From the NCBI GenBank assembly GCA_005408345.1, contig SEMN01000127.1:1041061-1105060 (forward strand): a stretch of DNA of 64,000 nt. Direction: 5' to 3'. The stretch is from Macquaria australasica. Its lineage: Eukaryota; Chordata; Actinopteri; Centrarchiformes; Percichthyidae. Every line of letters starts with the position of its first letter. The stretch's first letter is position 1. A model generated the notes under the pieces. The model was not told the DNA's origin, made no database searches, and saw only the letters and a program-made list of their open reading frames with translations. The position numbers and the translations under genes are program-made. Shown here piece after piece: positions 12,031-24,405 of the stretch.

Positions 12031-13189
12031 TCTGACTTATTTGAGAAGAGTGAAATTAAAAGGTGTTTTTAAAGGTTTAGAAGCTTTGTATGGAACAAAA
12101 ATAGGAATTGCATGGGGACGCTTTGTTAGCTCTAGTGAAACCAGTCTGTTCATTGATCAATAGCTAACCTATTTAAGTGTATGACTATATGACACATGAT
12201 GTTTTGCCTTACTTTTATTGACCACTAGGTGTCAGTATATGAACAGAAATGTTTCACACATTCAGTGGGAAGCTGTCAAAGTGTGCTGATTCAAAGCCCC
12301 AGCAGTAAAGTATATAATGTTGGCTTAATAGGACAATCAGTTACAATGAAATCTGCATCTTTTTCATGATCATTCTTCTTTACACAAAAAACACTGTGGG
12401 TATTTGGAAGGAAGGATTGTGTGTGGGCTGCAAACCCCTTGGTATTTCTGGTGCCTTGTACACGGAGCGCCTGCAGCCCAGATTAATTCTAGTTTCTCAC
12501 CTGAAAGACAGGCTTTTTCTTTAATATTCTCTCACTGATTTTCAGTGCAAAGGAAAGCGGGGGGATTTTAAAAAAGAAAAATCAGAATAGATGAAAGGTT
12601 GAAGGCTATATTGAATAAATTTACCATATTTTTTGTTAGGTGAAATAATAGTTTTTCTTGAATATTAAATTGGGGGAAAAAGAAAAGGTAAATGCTCGTA
12701 CCACTTAAACAGCAGAGATGAATTTGATTTCAGCTTAAACTGCATGTTTGAAATGCATGCTTACTAAAACTGTTGTATTGCATAATTTTACTTACAAGGC
12801 TAAGCTTGTGTTTTCATACCAGGGGATGCAAACGTGAGCACAATTAAACTTTAAGCAAGAATAAGTAACTTTTAAAAGAAGAAAGACCACATTCTTCCTC
12901 TTACAAATGAGAAGTTGACTTCATAAACAGTAAAATGCACCTTTCTTAACCTCCATACGATTAGAGGTTTTGCTGCTACAGTCTTGGTCTTGTATGACCA
13001 ATAACTTATGGTGGCTGAAGTTAGCAAGCTTAAGATCAATATTGCTCTTTACTTACACTATGCTTTAGCATTTAACATTAGCTCGAAATTGTCTCTTGTG
13101 GCCACAGTAGCTGCTGTTCATCAAAAGTATTATAGTCTTGCTTTAAAGGCTGTTTCTTAATTATTGACTGATGGGCGCCATAACTGCCT
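12031..13189. other. Intergenic, no gene seen
   Basis: AT-rich single-copy-looking sequence downstream of rap1a. It contains AATAAA near 12,614, which could be a distal rap1a poly(A) signal. I see no gene or clear repeat. Confidence 0.5.
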
Positions 13190-13800
13190 ATTAAGGATGG
13201 ACAATATGGATAAAATCACACTATATATAACTAATTATTTAATTTTATAATGCAGTATATTGATAAATATGATGTACAGCTGCAACTAACATTATTTTGT
13301 ATCAATTTATGTGCCAAACACGTCCTCGATTAATCGTTTGATCTTTACAATATCAGAAAATAGTCACAATTTTCTATAACCCAAGGTGATGTCTTGAAAT
13401 GAATTGTTTTGCCCATAGGTCTAAAACCTATAGATATTAAATTTACGATCACATAAGATAAAAAGCATAAAATCCTCACAATTTAGAAGCTGGAACTGGT
13501 GGCATTTTTGCTTGAAAAATGACTGAATGGATTATTTGATTATCAAAATAGTTGATAAATCGACTCATCATTTCAGCTGTTATATTGTGATATAGTGTGT
13601 TTTCTGGCAAATCAATTAAGAAACTTGTTTATGGGTAAAAAACAAACGAACAAAAATGACATTTTTTGGCTCATCTAGCAAATTAAATACCTGACAAATC
13701 AAGAAACTTCATCTCACTGATACAAAATCAGTATTGCCATAAAACAGTGCTCACTGATTGACATAGTTGCCCACAATAATCTGTATAGGGCTACCTCAGT
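13190..13800 (+). repeat. Repeat related to the 7-kb copy, interrupted by a nested element
   Basis: The left part begins 'ggatggacaatatgg' and the right part resumes at 'ttatattgtgatatag'. The right part shares the 'acctgacaaatcaa...acttcatc...ccataaa' segment with 7,015-7,090. The 'GGCTGCAACTAA' element at 13,275-13,582 sits between the two halves, so it inserted later. Boundaries are approximate. Confidence 0.5.
13275..13582 (+). mobile_element. Non-autonomous 'GCTGCAACTAA...TTTCAGCT' element, copy 1
   Basis: It starts 'cagctgcaactaac', contains 'cgattaatcgtttga', 'tcagaaaatagt', 'ccaaggtgatgtc' and 'aagctggaact', and ends 'atcatttcagct'. At least eight more copies in this window share the same block order. 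The ends form an imperfect inverted repeat (gGGCTGCAAC / GAGCTGAAAC). This suggests a short non-autonomous DNA transposon; I cannot assign a superfamily firmly. Confidence 0.65.
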
Positions 13801-14391
13801 TTAAATGGTAACTTTATATCATATCATATGGTAACATCAACCTTTCTTCATGTTATATTCTGTAATATAAGTGTCTGTTTTGTCAGGACTCAAAACAACC
13901 AGGCAGGCCATGACTGCGAGCACTTCTTCAAGTTATTTTTTAACATTTTTTTTCTAGAGGAGAAAAAAAAATGCTGCATCATCTAAGCTCCTTACGTCTC
14001 AGATGGGGACGTGTCAAGCAGAGGAGGATGCTAAATGTCTGCTGGTGAAAACGGTGGAGAAGAAAGGATTAGAGCGTGTGACTCACTTCTTGTTCTTGTT
14101 TTTTTGACTCTTATCACCTACACTGCAGCCTTGATCGGGCCCTTAATCCCTTTAGTGGCTGAGAAGCGGAATAATACCAAAACACTTTTTGCATTCATTA
14201 TCCTCTGTGAAATAATGCATGCTGTCATCCTCCAGACTCCACCGGCCTGAGGTTTCTTCTGCTTCTCCGGGTCCCCTCGGAAAAGGAAGAAGACAGTTTG
14301 GTACCAGGTGGGCTTAAGTTAGATTACAAAATGTGATGCTCACTAGTGTAACATGGTACAAAAAGCTTAATATTTTGCCCTTTTTAACAGT

Positions 14392-14965
14392 GAGTTACAG
14401 CATATAGCCAAAAGTAAGTGGACACCCCTGTCCTCATATGTTTGTGTGCTTTAGTGTGGGGATGTTTTTCGTGATTTGGACATTCTCCTTAGTTTAAGTT
14501 TGGGAAATCTTAATGTTACAGCAAACAATAACATTTTAGACAATAGTGTGCCTCCAACTTCGTGGAAACAGTTTGGGGAAGACCCAAACTGGTGCGGAAG
14601 GATTACACTATAATAGCTACTCCGAAAAGAAGAACTGTTGCAGTTTCAAGCTTTCAGTTTTACTTTAAAACCATCATCAGGAGCAGGTAGATGTGTTAAG
14701 AAACAACAGCTAATAAATACCACACTTTTAAACAGTAGGTTTAATAAACAGCGGGTTTCCTGGTTTCTAAAACTTGACTGGCCTCCACAAAGCCTTGACC
14801 CCAACCCCAACAAACACCTTTGGGAAGAACTGTAACTTAAACTGCCCGACCTCACTAATGTTTTTGTGGCTGACCTGCAGTCTGGTCCCAAAATCTTGTG
14901 GAAAGCCTTCCCAGAAGAACGGAATAGAATATCAATGACCATGGCCTTGTTATGAGATGTTCAAC
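14392..14965 (+). mobile_element. Tc1/mariner-type transposon remnant, 3' end lost
   Basis: It opens with 'agccaaaagtaagtggacacc', the terminal sequence of a common fish family related to Tc1/mariner. Near its end (14,776-14,835) it encodes LDWPPQSLDPNPNKHLWEEL then a stop. This is a degraded version of the transposase block around the second catalytic aspartate, typically WPxQSPDLNPIEHLW. The expected 3' terminal repeat is missing: a different repeat begins at about 14,976. No intact transposase frame remains. Confidence 0.7.
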
Positions 14966-14975
14966 AATCACATGT

Positions 14976-15432
14976 GAAATATCTCAACAACTATTAGACG
15001 GATTGCCATGAAATTTGGTAAAGACGTTCAAGTTCCCCCGAGGATGAATCTTAAAGACTACCCTGAATTTTCCCTATAGCACCACTAACAGAAATATCTC
15101 AACACTGATGGATTGTCACAACATTTTGCACAGACATTGCACAGAGTGAAAATGTTGGTGATCCTGACTTTTCATTTAGCGGCATCATCTGGTCAAAATT
15201 TTATTTTGTCCAATACTTTGGTTGATGACCAAATACCTGCAAAACTAATGACATTCCCATCAACCTCAGCTGTATTTTGTTTTCAGTGCTACTTAGCAGA
15301 TGTTAGCATGGTGAAGTGTCACAGAGCTGCTATTGTGGCTGTAAACCTGTTAAACATGTTAACATGCTGACGTTAGCATTTAACTCAAAGCACTGAGGTC
15401 CCCAAGTCCCTAGCATAACTGTAGACTCTTAA
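14976..15432 (+). repeat. 'gttagcatgctaac' family repeat, copy 1
   Basis: It begins 'aatatctcaacaactatt', includes 'gattgccatgaaatttgg', 'gatcctgacttttcattt' and 'aatactttggttgatgacc', and ends with 'gttagcat' blocks and 'taactgtagactctta'. The order matches copies at 29.44-30.44 and 51.1-51.5 kb, and reverse copies at 18.8 and 28.6 kb. Its class is not obvious from sequence. It is the empty-site reference for the solo LTR: it reads 'actaatgacattccc' where the other copy is interrupted. Confidence 0.65.
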
Positions 15433-16958
15433 TTTCTGCTTACTATTTAACACAGACCTATACAGAGTTATTATTTGAGGCGATTACTCCAACTCCAACA
15501 AGTGATGTCTCACATTGATGTATGCAGTGTCTTCTGAAATCTGACACCCTTTGTCGTGGAAAATATATTGTTTTCGTGGTAGTGCTATCCGTCAGAAAAG
15601 TGCCTCCTTTAAGCAGCTGAATTACCTCTTCAACACAGTTTGAGATCTTTACTGTACAATAACAGTATAAATTGCTCTCAGAGATTGCCAACAATAAACT
15701 GGGATGGATGAATTCTTAAAGAGGGACTCCACACAACAGCAAGCTTTCATCTGCTCAAGGTCCCTGAACCCATTATAAAATATTTTATATTTATATGTAT
15801 TATATATTTTAGTAATGTCATCCCTCCATCTCCTAACCCCCCTACACACACACCCTTTCTCTCCTTCCCCTCGCCAGATCAATTAACAGATTAGTGGTTG
15901 TGTGGGGTAGACTGAAGGCCCGGGCTCAGGATATCATCTGTGTCTAATGCATTTTCTGGAGAGGGAGTGAACATGAGCTTCTCCGTCAGGGGAATATTGA
16001 CAGTTTGGAGTGCAAGGTTACGTTTGCCCTCCGAGGATTCATCGTCTGCCATTTCCTGCCTGTAATTTATTTATTTAGATGATGTACACTGATGCTATAT
16101 TGATGCACAGATAATTCTCTAATATTCCATATATTTTAATACCAGTTTTCTCATTTGCTGGCAGGAATTTCTTCTTCATACTGTACACATATTTTACAGT
16201 AATGCACATGTAAAAGGCTGCACAATATATTTCTTAAATTCCCTTTCTCTTGTGCCTTTTTCTCAATCATGTCTAGTGTTTGTTGGTTTTGTTGTGTACA
16301 TGGCTATAATATTATTTTCTACGCTTCACAGAAAATGCATTGTATATTTTCATAATTTACAGAGGAGGAGGATTTAAATATCCATTTTCTGTGCAAGATG
16401 GTACTATAAATTTGTTTTACGTGTCTTAGAATACATTTTCTTAATCAAATATACTTTATATCCCATATATATATCTGTTAACACAGACTACCCTGTCTGT
16501 TCCAATATAAAATACTTTTCATGTCTTTATTTTTTCGCTCTGCACACGTTGAAGTTATATTTTTTCTATTAACATGGATAGTCTGCCTGCCTGTGATTCG
16601 ATCGCACGGTTTTGTAATTAAAATGAAGGGCTTCACTTCTCATTAGCAGCGGCACCTAATTGAAAATAGATGATGTTTTTCCCTCTGGTATTCCTTTATG
16701 TTTGCATAAGGAATAAGAGGCAATTTGTTCACTGCAAATTCCACCTGTATTTACACAGGCAGTCATACAGCACAGTCTGTCTTTGTTTACACTCACATAT
16801 ATAGCTGCACAGGTTTTGCAGCTTGACTGTTTAGACAGCGGTGTGACTCTTTAATTCTGACAGCCGGTGTACTTTTAGTCCAGAGCAGCAAACAGGAGGC
16901 ACCATAGTTCAATCTTGATATTCTGTCAAATATTTCAAACCTGTTAGTCAACAGCAAT
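15433..16958. other. Intergenic, no gene seen
   Basis: AT-rich sequence between repeats. The part at about 15,900-16,760 lacks recognised repeats and has several TAATT, TTTGCATAA and GATGATG-type motifs (see findings). No coding exon is recognised. Confidence 0.5.
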
Positions 16959-17720
16959 AGTTTAACCTGTTGTACTGGCTTGTCTCCACTCTGGATAAAA
17001 AACAGTTTTGTGCTGCTGCCTTTATTGACCTCTCAAAAGCATTTGATACCGATGATCATTAAATTCTTCTTAATAAACTACAGTATTTAGTTCTGTTGTA
17101 ATCAGCTGGTTCCAAGCCTATCTTACAGGGAGGACTCACACTGTTGTGGCTGATGGTGCTGAATCAAGCTGTCTTCTCATCAGTAATGGGGTACCACAGC
17201 GGTCTATTCTTTGTCCTTTACTATTTACATTACACATAAAGAATAGCATTCTTCCTATTAAGTACATCAAAGTCAGTTTTTATGCAGATGATACAATTTT
17301 AAATGACTCTGGCTCTGACCTGGCTCTTCAGTCTGCCTTTGATGCTTTCCAGATATCCCTTCTTAATCAAAGACTTGTTTTGCCAATAAAACTTAAGTAC
17401 ATGGTGTTCTCCACATCCCACATCTACTCGTGTCTCATTAAAACTTTAAATGGTACCGATATCACTCTTTCTGAGTCATACAAATACTTAGGAATTAGGC
17501 TTGAAAGCAGACTGTCATTTACCTCACATATCTTCTCCCATTTAACTACAGTACATGATCCAAACCGTAGATATTCCACATGTATGTACTAACCTTGGCA
17601 GAACTGATTTCAGGTAATTTTTAAATTCTGTTTTGTCATTTAATTGTTGGGTGTGTGGGTTTGTTGTTCTTGTATGCTGGTCTTGATCTCAATGAGACTA
17701 CCTAATTAAATAAAAGTTAC
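16959..17720 (+). pseudogene. 5'-truncated non-LTR retrotransposon (LINE) with degraded reverse transcriptase
   Basis: Reverse-transcriptase motifs appear in order. At about 17,020-17,060 is AAFIDLSKAFDT, followed by an in-frame stop and a shift. A frame at 17,146-17,592 then carries GVPQRSILCPLLFTLHI, the catalytic FYADDT, and SYKYLGIRLE. A deletion near 17,560 removes much of the C-terminal region. The tail 'cttgatctcaatgagac' with AATTAAATAAA near 17,700 is a LINE-type 3' end that I associate with fish L2/CR1-like elements. The 5' half is absent, as is normal for 5'-truncated LINE insertions. Clade assignment is tentative. Confidence 0.8.
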
Positions 17721-18784
17721 TATAATTACTTGTATTATTATTGTACTCTACTGTGTTAATTTGGTCAGTAACTCTTCTACCCTTTGAAATGCTCCACACT
17801 TCAAGTTGCTTTTTAGATATATGAAACATCACAAGGTATTTCAACATATCTTTGTCTGGCAAAAGAAGCTTTATCCAGTATGGCTTCCTGATTCATGGCC
17901 TGTACAGTTTGTGATGACAAGAGTACACAGAAAAATCAATGGTAATGTGTTTAAAAAGCAAAGTGGCAGCAGCTTCTCTGGGACCTTCCGGTGTCTGTTG
18001 GCTTGAGTTCCAGTCAATTATTCTTAGTGATAAGTCTCAGCAACACTGTGTGTCTGTCTAGAGGCTGAGCTAATGCATCACAGCCTCTGAAAGTGAATGA
18101 AAAATGTCTCCCATCATCTCACCTTCATGAAGTGGTTTCATCACGTTCATCAGACAAACAGATGCAGCTTTTGTTTAAGGGAAAAGCCACATTAAAAAGG
18201 ATGTATGTGTGTTGAGATGTTACCCCTGAAACCGTTGACAACCAGGAAAGAAAGAAAATCAAGTATTGGGAATATCAGCTGTGAATATGCACTCTTGGTT
18301 ATGTAGCCTTCTAAATAGTAATTTCTTTCTTTCAAGACTTGGTGTTTTGAACAGATTTTCACCAAAAGGGGACATCTTGTTTTCCACCAACATAAATGTA
18401 ATGTAATACAATATAACCTTTACACTTGCTGCTTTTTGAATGAAGCGTTTGACTTTATCTTAATAATGCTCTCACTCATACTATAAAATTTGTATCACTA
18501 TTGTGTCCTTCCACCTATATGACTGTTTAGGCAGCATTTTTGACAAGCATGAGTTCATTCTTGACCTTGAAAATAGTAGTTTAACAAAACAATCCCAACC
18601 CATGATTCATGCCATTGTTTTTCCAGAGCTTCTAACCATATCACACAGTCTTCATCGGCTGATGGAGTTTGCTCAGTTGTCGTGGAGATTAATCTGTTGA
18701 ATTGCGAGTTCAGTAGCTGTTATGATCTCATCTCTAACACTTTTTAGGGCTTTTAGGAAGTAATTTTAGTTCGAGACTGATGAA
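17721..18784. other. Intergenic, no gene seen
   Basis: AT-rich sequence after the LINE tail. No gene, RNA or clear repeat is recognised. Confidence 0.5.
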
Positions 18785-18990
18785 GGCCATGTGATACAGT
18801 TGAAAAAAGTCAGGGGGTCACTGAAGGCAGTAGGATTCATCCTCTGGGGACCATGAATAACTGTACGAAATTTCAATCCAACCAGTAGTTGTTGAGATAT
18901 TTCAGTGTGGACCAAAGTGGAGGACCAACCAACAGACCAACAGACCAACAGTGCCATCCCTAGAGCCACACAGCTAGCGTGGCTAACAAC
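18785..18990 (-). repeat. 'gttagcatgctaac' family repeat, partial copy, reverse
   Basis: On the + strand it reads 'agtcagggggtcactgaag', 'attcatcctctggggacc' and 'gttgttgagatatttcag', the reverse complement of blocks in the 14,976 copy. It lacks the 'gttagcatgctaac' end. Confidence 0.6.
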
Positions 18991-19203
18991 CACAAAACCA
19001 TATATGAACAAAAATCTGAGTTTGCTCAGCATTTCATCAGACTCACCGAAATATACAGTGAAAACTCTCCAAGGGCATAAAAAAGAAGGCAAATCAATTC
19101 ATACACTTATTACTAATAATGTCTCCAATGTTTGTAATTAGGCTTAACTTCACACAAACACAAATTATAGTAATAATTACAGGAAAACATTTTTCTGATA
19201 ATA

Positions 19204-19821
19204 TTATTGATGTTCAGCTCTCTCTTTAATCATTAATTTAGAGCACTTCATAACAGAACAACATCTTTGACTGATTATACAGTAGGTACAGTGTTTTGTA
19301 TGATTATTCAAGACATTACAATACTTGCACTGTAGAGGCATAAAAATGGCCCTGTGCAGTTGTTTCTGATGTTTCTTGTGTGTTTTAAAACACTCATATC
19401 TTTCACATCCTAACACCATGTGATCAAGACTTTCCTCCTCCATGACGCCTGATTTAATCATTGATTCATCCGTCATTGATTTTTTTGCAACCTGATCTTC
19501 TGCTTTTGTCTTCCACTTTGATCTTTTTCATTTCTCATCTTCCTCAATCATCTGTAATGTCCCAACTTCTTTAGTAAGGTAATCAGTTTTTTTCTGTTTC
19601 TGTTTCTTTTTAGTTTTAAATGCAAATCTTTTTTTTTTCTTTTTTGCCCACGTAAATGAGAGACTGATGTTTTTCGATCCAGCTTCTAAGCATGTCTCCC
19701 CTAACTCATCGTCTGAAAATGTCAATAGCTCATTAGAAGAGGCTCTCCTCTCTTGTTGTCTCTGCCACAGCCTTTTTTTCATCATTACCTCATTCTCCCT
19801 CCTGGTCACCAGCTCCCACAT
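19204..19821 (-). pseudogene. Unassigned lysine-rich reading frame with one internal TGA and a CxxC-x9-CxxC motif
   Basis: One - strand frame stays open from the ATG at 19,821 (MWELVTRREN) to a TAA at 19,204, apart from a single TGA at 19,528-19,530. The first part is 97 codons, charged, with AKKKKKR and KTKKKQKQKKT tracts. The second part contains LDHMVLGCERYEC and then CKYCNVLNNHTKHCTYC, a possible zinc-binding pair of CxxC motifs. A possible splice acceptor ('tgtgtaacag') lies just before the first ATG, next to a GT microsatellite. I do not recognise the family. It may be a decayed mobile-element or cellular gene fragment, or chance in AT-rich DNA. Confidence 0.3.
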
Positions 19822-19839
19822 GTCTGTTACACACCACAA

Positions 19840-19842
<3 letters not shown>

Positions 19843-19870
<28 letters not shown>
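19843..19870. repeat. (GT)14 microsatellite
   Basis: Uninterrupted GT dinucleotides. Confidence 0.95.
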
Positions 19871-20744
19871 TCTATGTGCCTGGTCATTACAGAGGAGGAG
19901 ATGGCTGCAGTGGTGTTACTGATGTTTCAATATCAATTCACTCCAAGGCCTGACTCTCTGCTGCTGCCCCTCTTTGCCATTCTAACCTTGTCCTCTTGTG
20001 ATGTAGTAGCAGGTCAATGACCTCCATAGTTATTCATGGCGGTGGAGGAGACTTAATGTATATCCCCTGTCATCACATTTATTCAGGGATTTAATCAGTA
20101 GCGTTTTTCTTTTTTTAAATGTTGTATATCTTTATTAGTCAATGGGAGGAAATGGGCACAGATTTGTCTTATGGTACTTTTATTTATTTATCTATTTATT
20201 ATGTAATTTCTTCCCTTTTTTTGTTTCTTTTTTTCCGTGCATACTGTTATATGTTTTTTGTCTTGCAGAACACATGTATAAGCAGCCAGGCACTACAATG
20301 AGCTTTGCTTTGACCCCGAGGTGATCCTCAAAGACAGAAACACAGTCCTCATGAAGCAGCTGCTCACATCTGGCCGTTTGCAGACAGTCAGACACTCTGC
20401 ACATGGAGTCTGCCTGTCAGTACAAATTTTACATGCTTCCCTCCTATTAGTCATATTCAGTAGTTGTATATGGAGAACTTACGTCATTAAACCCTTTATG
20501 AGACCTGAACAAAACAGGTTAAAAACTGAAGTGACACATCCTATAATGACAACAGAACAATGTTTGTTGCAGAGAAATTGGACAGTGGATTGTGCCATTA
20601 TCCACCTTGACCTGGAGTCAGGGCTGCAGAGCTCTCTGTCATTGATTTACTAACAAAGGATCAGAGGGGAGCTCATATTATTACACGACTTTATATTATA
20701 GAGCTACAGGAGCATTTCTCCTCATGGACGAAACCACATTAAGG

Positions 20745-20824
<80 letters not shown>

Positions 20825-22036
20825 ACTCTGGCGAATAGAGCTCTCGGCAGCTCATGGAGGAGAGGTTCACGCTCCTGAGTGTGATGGCCACTTTCTGCAT
20901 GCCGTCACGTTTGTGGGCCGACATCGCGGGGAAAAAACGGCAGGGACAATGGAAAAACAAGGGTGGGGGTTATGGGGGGGATGGGTTTCCGCAACCGGGG
21001 AAATACGGCACGGAGCATGAATCCAGAGCCATTGGAGATGCCTGCTCCCTCATTGAATCCTGCTCTCCTGTTCTGCTGACTTGGAGGTTTGTGGCTGTAA
21101 TGAATATCTTGCCTGGGATTGTGGAGACTTCCCTGGGCTGCTCTGTATTCAGCTGCAGCTCAAGACAAGGTAGACTCCATGACTCCACGGATGGATGGTT
21201 GGATCTTTTTTTTTTTTTTCCTGTTCTCCTGCTCTACCTCTTGATGAAATTCATTGCTTGTGTAATAGGGGTTTTATTGTGCGCTGGCTGGGTTTTATAA
21301 TCTGCTCCCAGTGCACAGTGGAGATAAATCAGCCCCCAGAAAATCATTTTGAGGTATAATTGCTTACACATCCAGTCCTCACCTAGGGTTTGCCATTTAG
21401 TTACACTGTGCCTTTGGTGGAAAAAAACCCCAATAACACCAGCAAACGTGTACTACAATGAAAACATATCTATTTACATTATGGGAAAATTGATTTAACA
21501 GTGTTTGCCCCTCAGAATGTAAAGTATGCTTACTTCTTTGAAAAAATTCCTCAATGAGAAGCTGTTTTGTAATAGGTTACGCTCATTAATGGATTCTGAT
21601 TATTTTCAGTTATTGCTTTTGCCTTTTGCTGCCAAAGTCCACCACATATTCCAGTTTCGTATGCTAATATAATTAAAATTGCTAACTGACCGTTCGCTAA
21701 ACCTTTATAGTTAGATTGGAGGGTGGTGTCTTCTTGTAACCTTTCCAAAAACCAGAAACACAACAGCAGGAGTGTTAGGAACGTGTGTGTTTGTCTGCTC
21801 TAACATGAGCTGCAAACGTTACCATGTCCGGCTAACTAGCTTTACTACCTACAGTTGTAACCGATTGTTGCTTCAGGCATTTCATGTTACATTATTTTGT
21901 GGGGTTGCAGTTTATGTTAAAAAAAAAACTCCTTCACGGTAGCATGTCCACTTTGTTGTATTTCCCCACTGTTGATGCTACTATAGCAGAGATTGGGGTA
22001 GTTCACGTTAGCAGCTCTGCCCTGTTCTTTGTTAGA
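19871..22036. other. Intergenic, no gene seen
   Basis: Contains a long CA tract (listed separately) and a GC-richer patch at about 20,860-21,010. The open frames through it have no family motifs. No supported gene. Confidence 0.5.
20746..20818. repeat. (CA)~36 microsatellite
   Basis: The longest uninterrupted dinucleotide run I saw in the window. It creates artefactual open frames on both strands. Confidence 0.97.
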
Positions 22037-22205
22037 TTTTTAGTTTAGTTTAGTTTTATTTCTGCACATTTTAAAAGAATATTCAAAACTGACAAAGATA
22101 ACAAATAATATGCAGTGCAGGGAGAAGCAGAAAACCCAGTGGGCTTATTTGAAGCCTAATTAATGTTAAAACACATACAAACATACAGAAAATAATATGA
22201 CTCGT
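22037..22205 (-). mobile_element. LINE 3'-end fragment (L2/CR1-like), minus strand
   Basis: On the - strand the sequence ends 'tgtgcagaaataaaac' followed by repeated 'taaac' units. This is the characteristic 3' end of fish L2-type LINEs with a short tandem tail instead of poly(A). AATAAA is at 22,055-22,060 on the - strand. Only the 3' UTR portion remains, with no coding sequence. Confidence 0.55.
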
Positions 22206-22998
22206 TATTCGAGATAGCCTTACGTTTACCACACGCATCTGTTAATCCTCATCCTAAAAGCCTTTTCTCATGTAACTTTAAAAGTGAAACATACTGTTTA
22301 AAAATACGAACAATAAAGCATAGATCAAATCTTCGTGTTCATGATGTAAGCTAAGCTTCCAAAAGTTATGTTAGAATGACTTTTTTCCTTGTCAGATTTA
22401 TAATTCTAGGACTAAGTAGCTCAACTCAGATGATTTTGTCTATTTATTTCTGAAATCAAAGACCCATTGTTTAAAAAATTACTAAAAATTTCAAGTGGTC
22501 AGTCTGCCATCATTATCACTGTAAACTGCATATGTGCAGTGCGAGAATGGAAAGCTTGACAGGTGTAGCAACAGTAACTTAGGGGGGAGGATCTTTGAGA
22601 AACAGTCAATTTTGAGTACTGAAGTTGGATATGTTTCAATAATCCACTACCATCCCCTCTTGTTCCTGTAAAATTACGTTTGTCACCATTTTTGACAGTG
22701 AGGAAACACAGGTGAAAACATGAGAAAAGTGAGAAACTTGTCACCTCTTGAAAATAACAAAAATCAATGTGACACAGTGGAAAACAACTGAATTTCATGA
22801 CAAATTAAATTGACAATAGAACAATAAAACAAAGAGGACATTTTTATATTTCTTTTTTTTTTGTCTAAATCAGACTGAGGAAATCCATTTATATGAAATC
22901 CATCACTGGACTCTGCTGTGTGTCAGAGGGTGGGAGGAAGAGGAAGGTTTCAGCCAACTGGCTTCTCATCACAGAGCTCTGCCTTCATCACCACTCCT

Positions 22999-23000
<2 letters not shown>

Positions 23001-23038
<38 letters not shown>
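23001..23038. repeat. (AC)19 microsatellite
   Basis: Followed by a short GA run and a 'cacacac' patch. Confidence 0.95.
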
Positions 23039-23042
<4 letters not shown>

Positions 23043-24365
23043 AGAGAGAGTTGCAGACCCCACACACACTCACAATAACGAGAATATCGTCTCCTCGTCC
23101 CGATGTGGTTCTCTACTACACAACCAGAGATGACTGAACTGAATACTGAGCTGCTTATTGGAGCATGATTACACAGCAAAGGACCCACAGCTAAATATCA
23201 CCCAGATGAACAGCCGTTTCCTACAATAATAGCTAATTGAACAAAGTACGCTGCATCTCAGAGGCTGCGTTGGGGCCTATTGAAACGCTGCAGGTTGATA
23301 TTTTTTTCAGAAAGGGGACTCTCAAGAACTGAGTATCCACAGCTGCTGTCTGCGTCAAGTGGCCTGAGTGGCCCTAATTTCCTGGAGAGTAACAAAGACT
23401 GGACAAAAAGGTTCTGGATAGTCACTTTGGAGCCAGGAAGTGGGTATGATTTTGATAGATGATCCTGCAGAGTCACATCACAAGGATACACAGTATTGCA
23501 TGCACAAAGCACCTGCACAGTTTAACAGTAGTGAATAATGCTGGCACAGTCATGTTTAGGTGCTGCATTGAAAACGTGTCCAAAATGATGATATTTGGTG
23601 AGCATTTGTTTCCTACCTATGTGAGTGGCAGTGCAGGTTTAACGCTTCCCAAAGACCACGAGTGTCCAGACATAACTGTGTTTTGAGTGGCTAACAATGC
23701 ATAAAGCACTCAGCACTGTATACAGTGGGAAAAAGAAAGTTGAAGGTGTTATTTCTAAAACAGAGTGGGCTGGAAATACATTTCTGAAAGCTGGAAAATC
23801 TCAGCACCTGGCAAAGTAATCACAGCTCTGAGTCACTGGACTTGATCAACAAAACTTCAGATCAACTATGTGTGCTATTAATGTGCAAATAAGTTGAGTA
23901 TGAACTAAAATAGCAAGTAAATAGCCTCCTTTGTTTACGCAAGACCACCTGTTTCTCCAGGTCTAATGTACCAGAGATGCTGCTTATGACAAAATAAAAG
24001 GAATACCTATTTTCCAATACAACAAGACCACCCATCACTGTCTTAGAGATCACCACAGACAAGAATCAAATCCTCTCTGGCACAACAAATATTCGCCATG
24101 ATAAGCCTCACAGCTGAAGAACTTGTTGCAGGGCTGTTGCAGTGGATTGCGTAACACCGGTGTTGCTGTTACTGTGTCCCGCTGTCCTTCTGTAGCTCTC
24201 AGTTACTAATAAAGCTCCAGCTTTGATATCAGAGCTCAGCATGTCGTCTGAATGTTTGGACACATTGCGTCAAGGTGCAGCAAATCTGCTTCCATTGGAG
24301 CCAAGCTGCCAACATCAGGGCCCCTCTCTGAGTGTGTAATAACTCTGGAGATCCCTGCTGTGTAA

Positions 24366-24366
<1 letters not shown>

Positions 24367-24404
<38 letters not shown>

Positions 24405-24405
24405 G
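24367..24405. repeat. Compound (GT)n(GA)n microsatellite
   Basis: GT run to about 24,383, then about 11 GA units. Confidence 0.9.

Noticed and set aside
20724..21020. Histidine/threonine-repeat open frames on both strands
   Set aside because: Pure read-through of a CA microsatellite.
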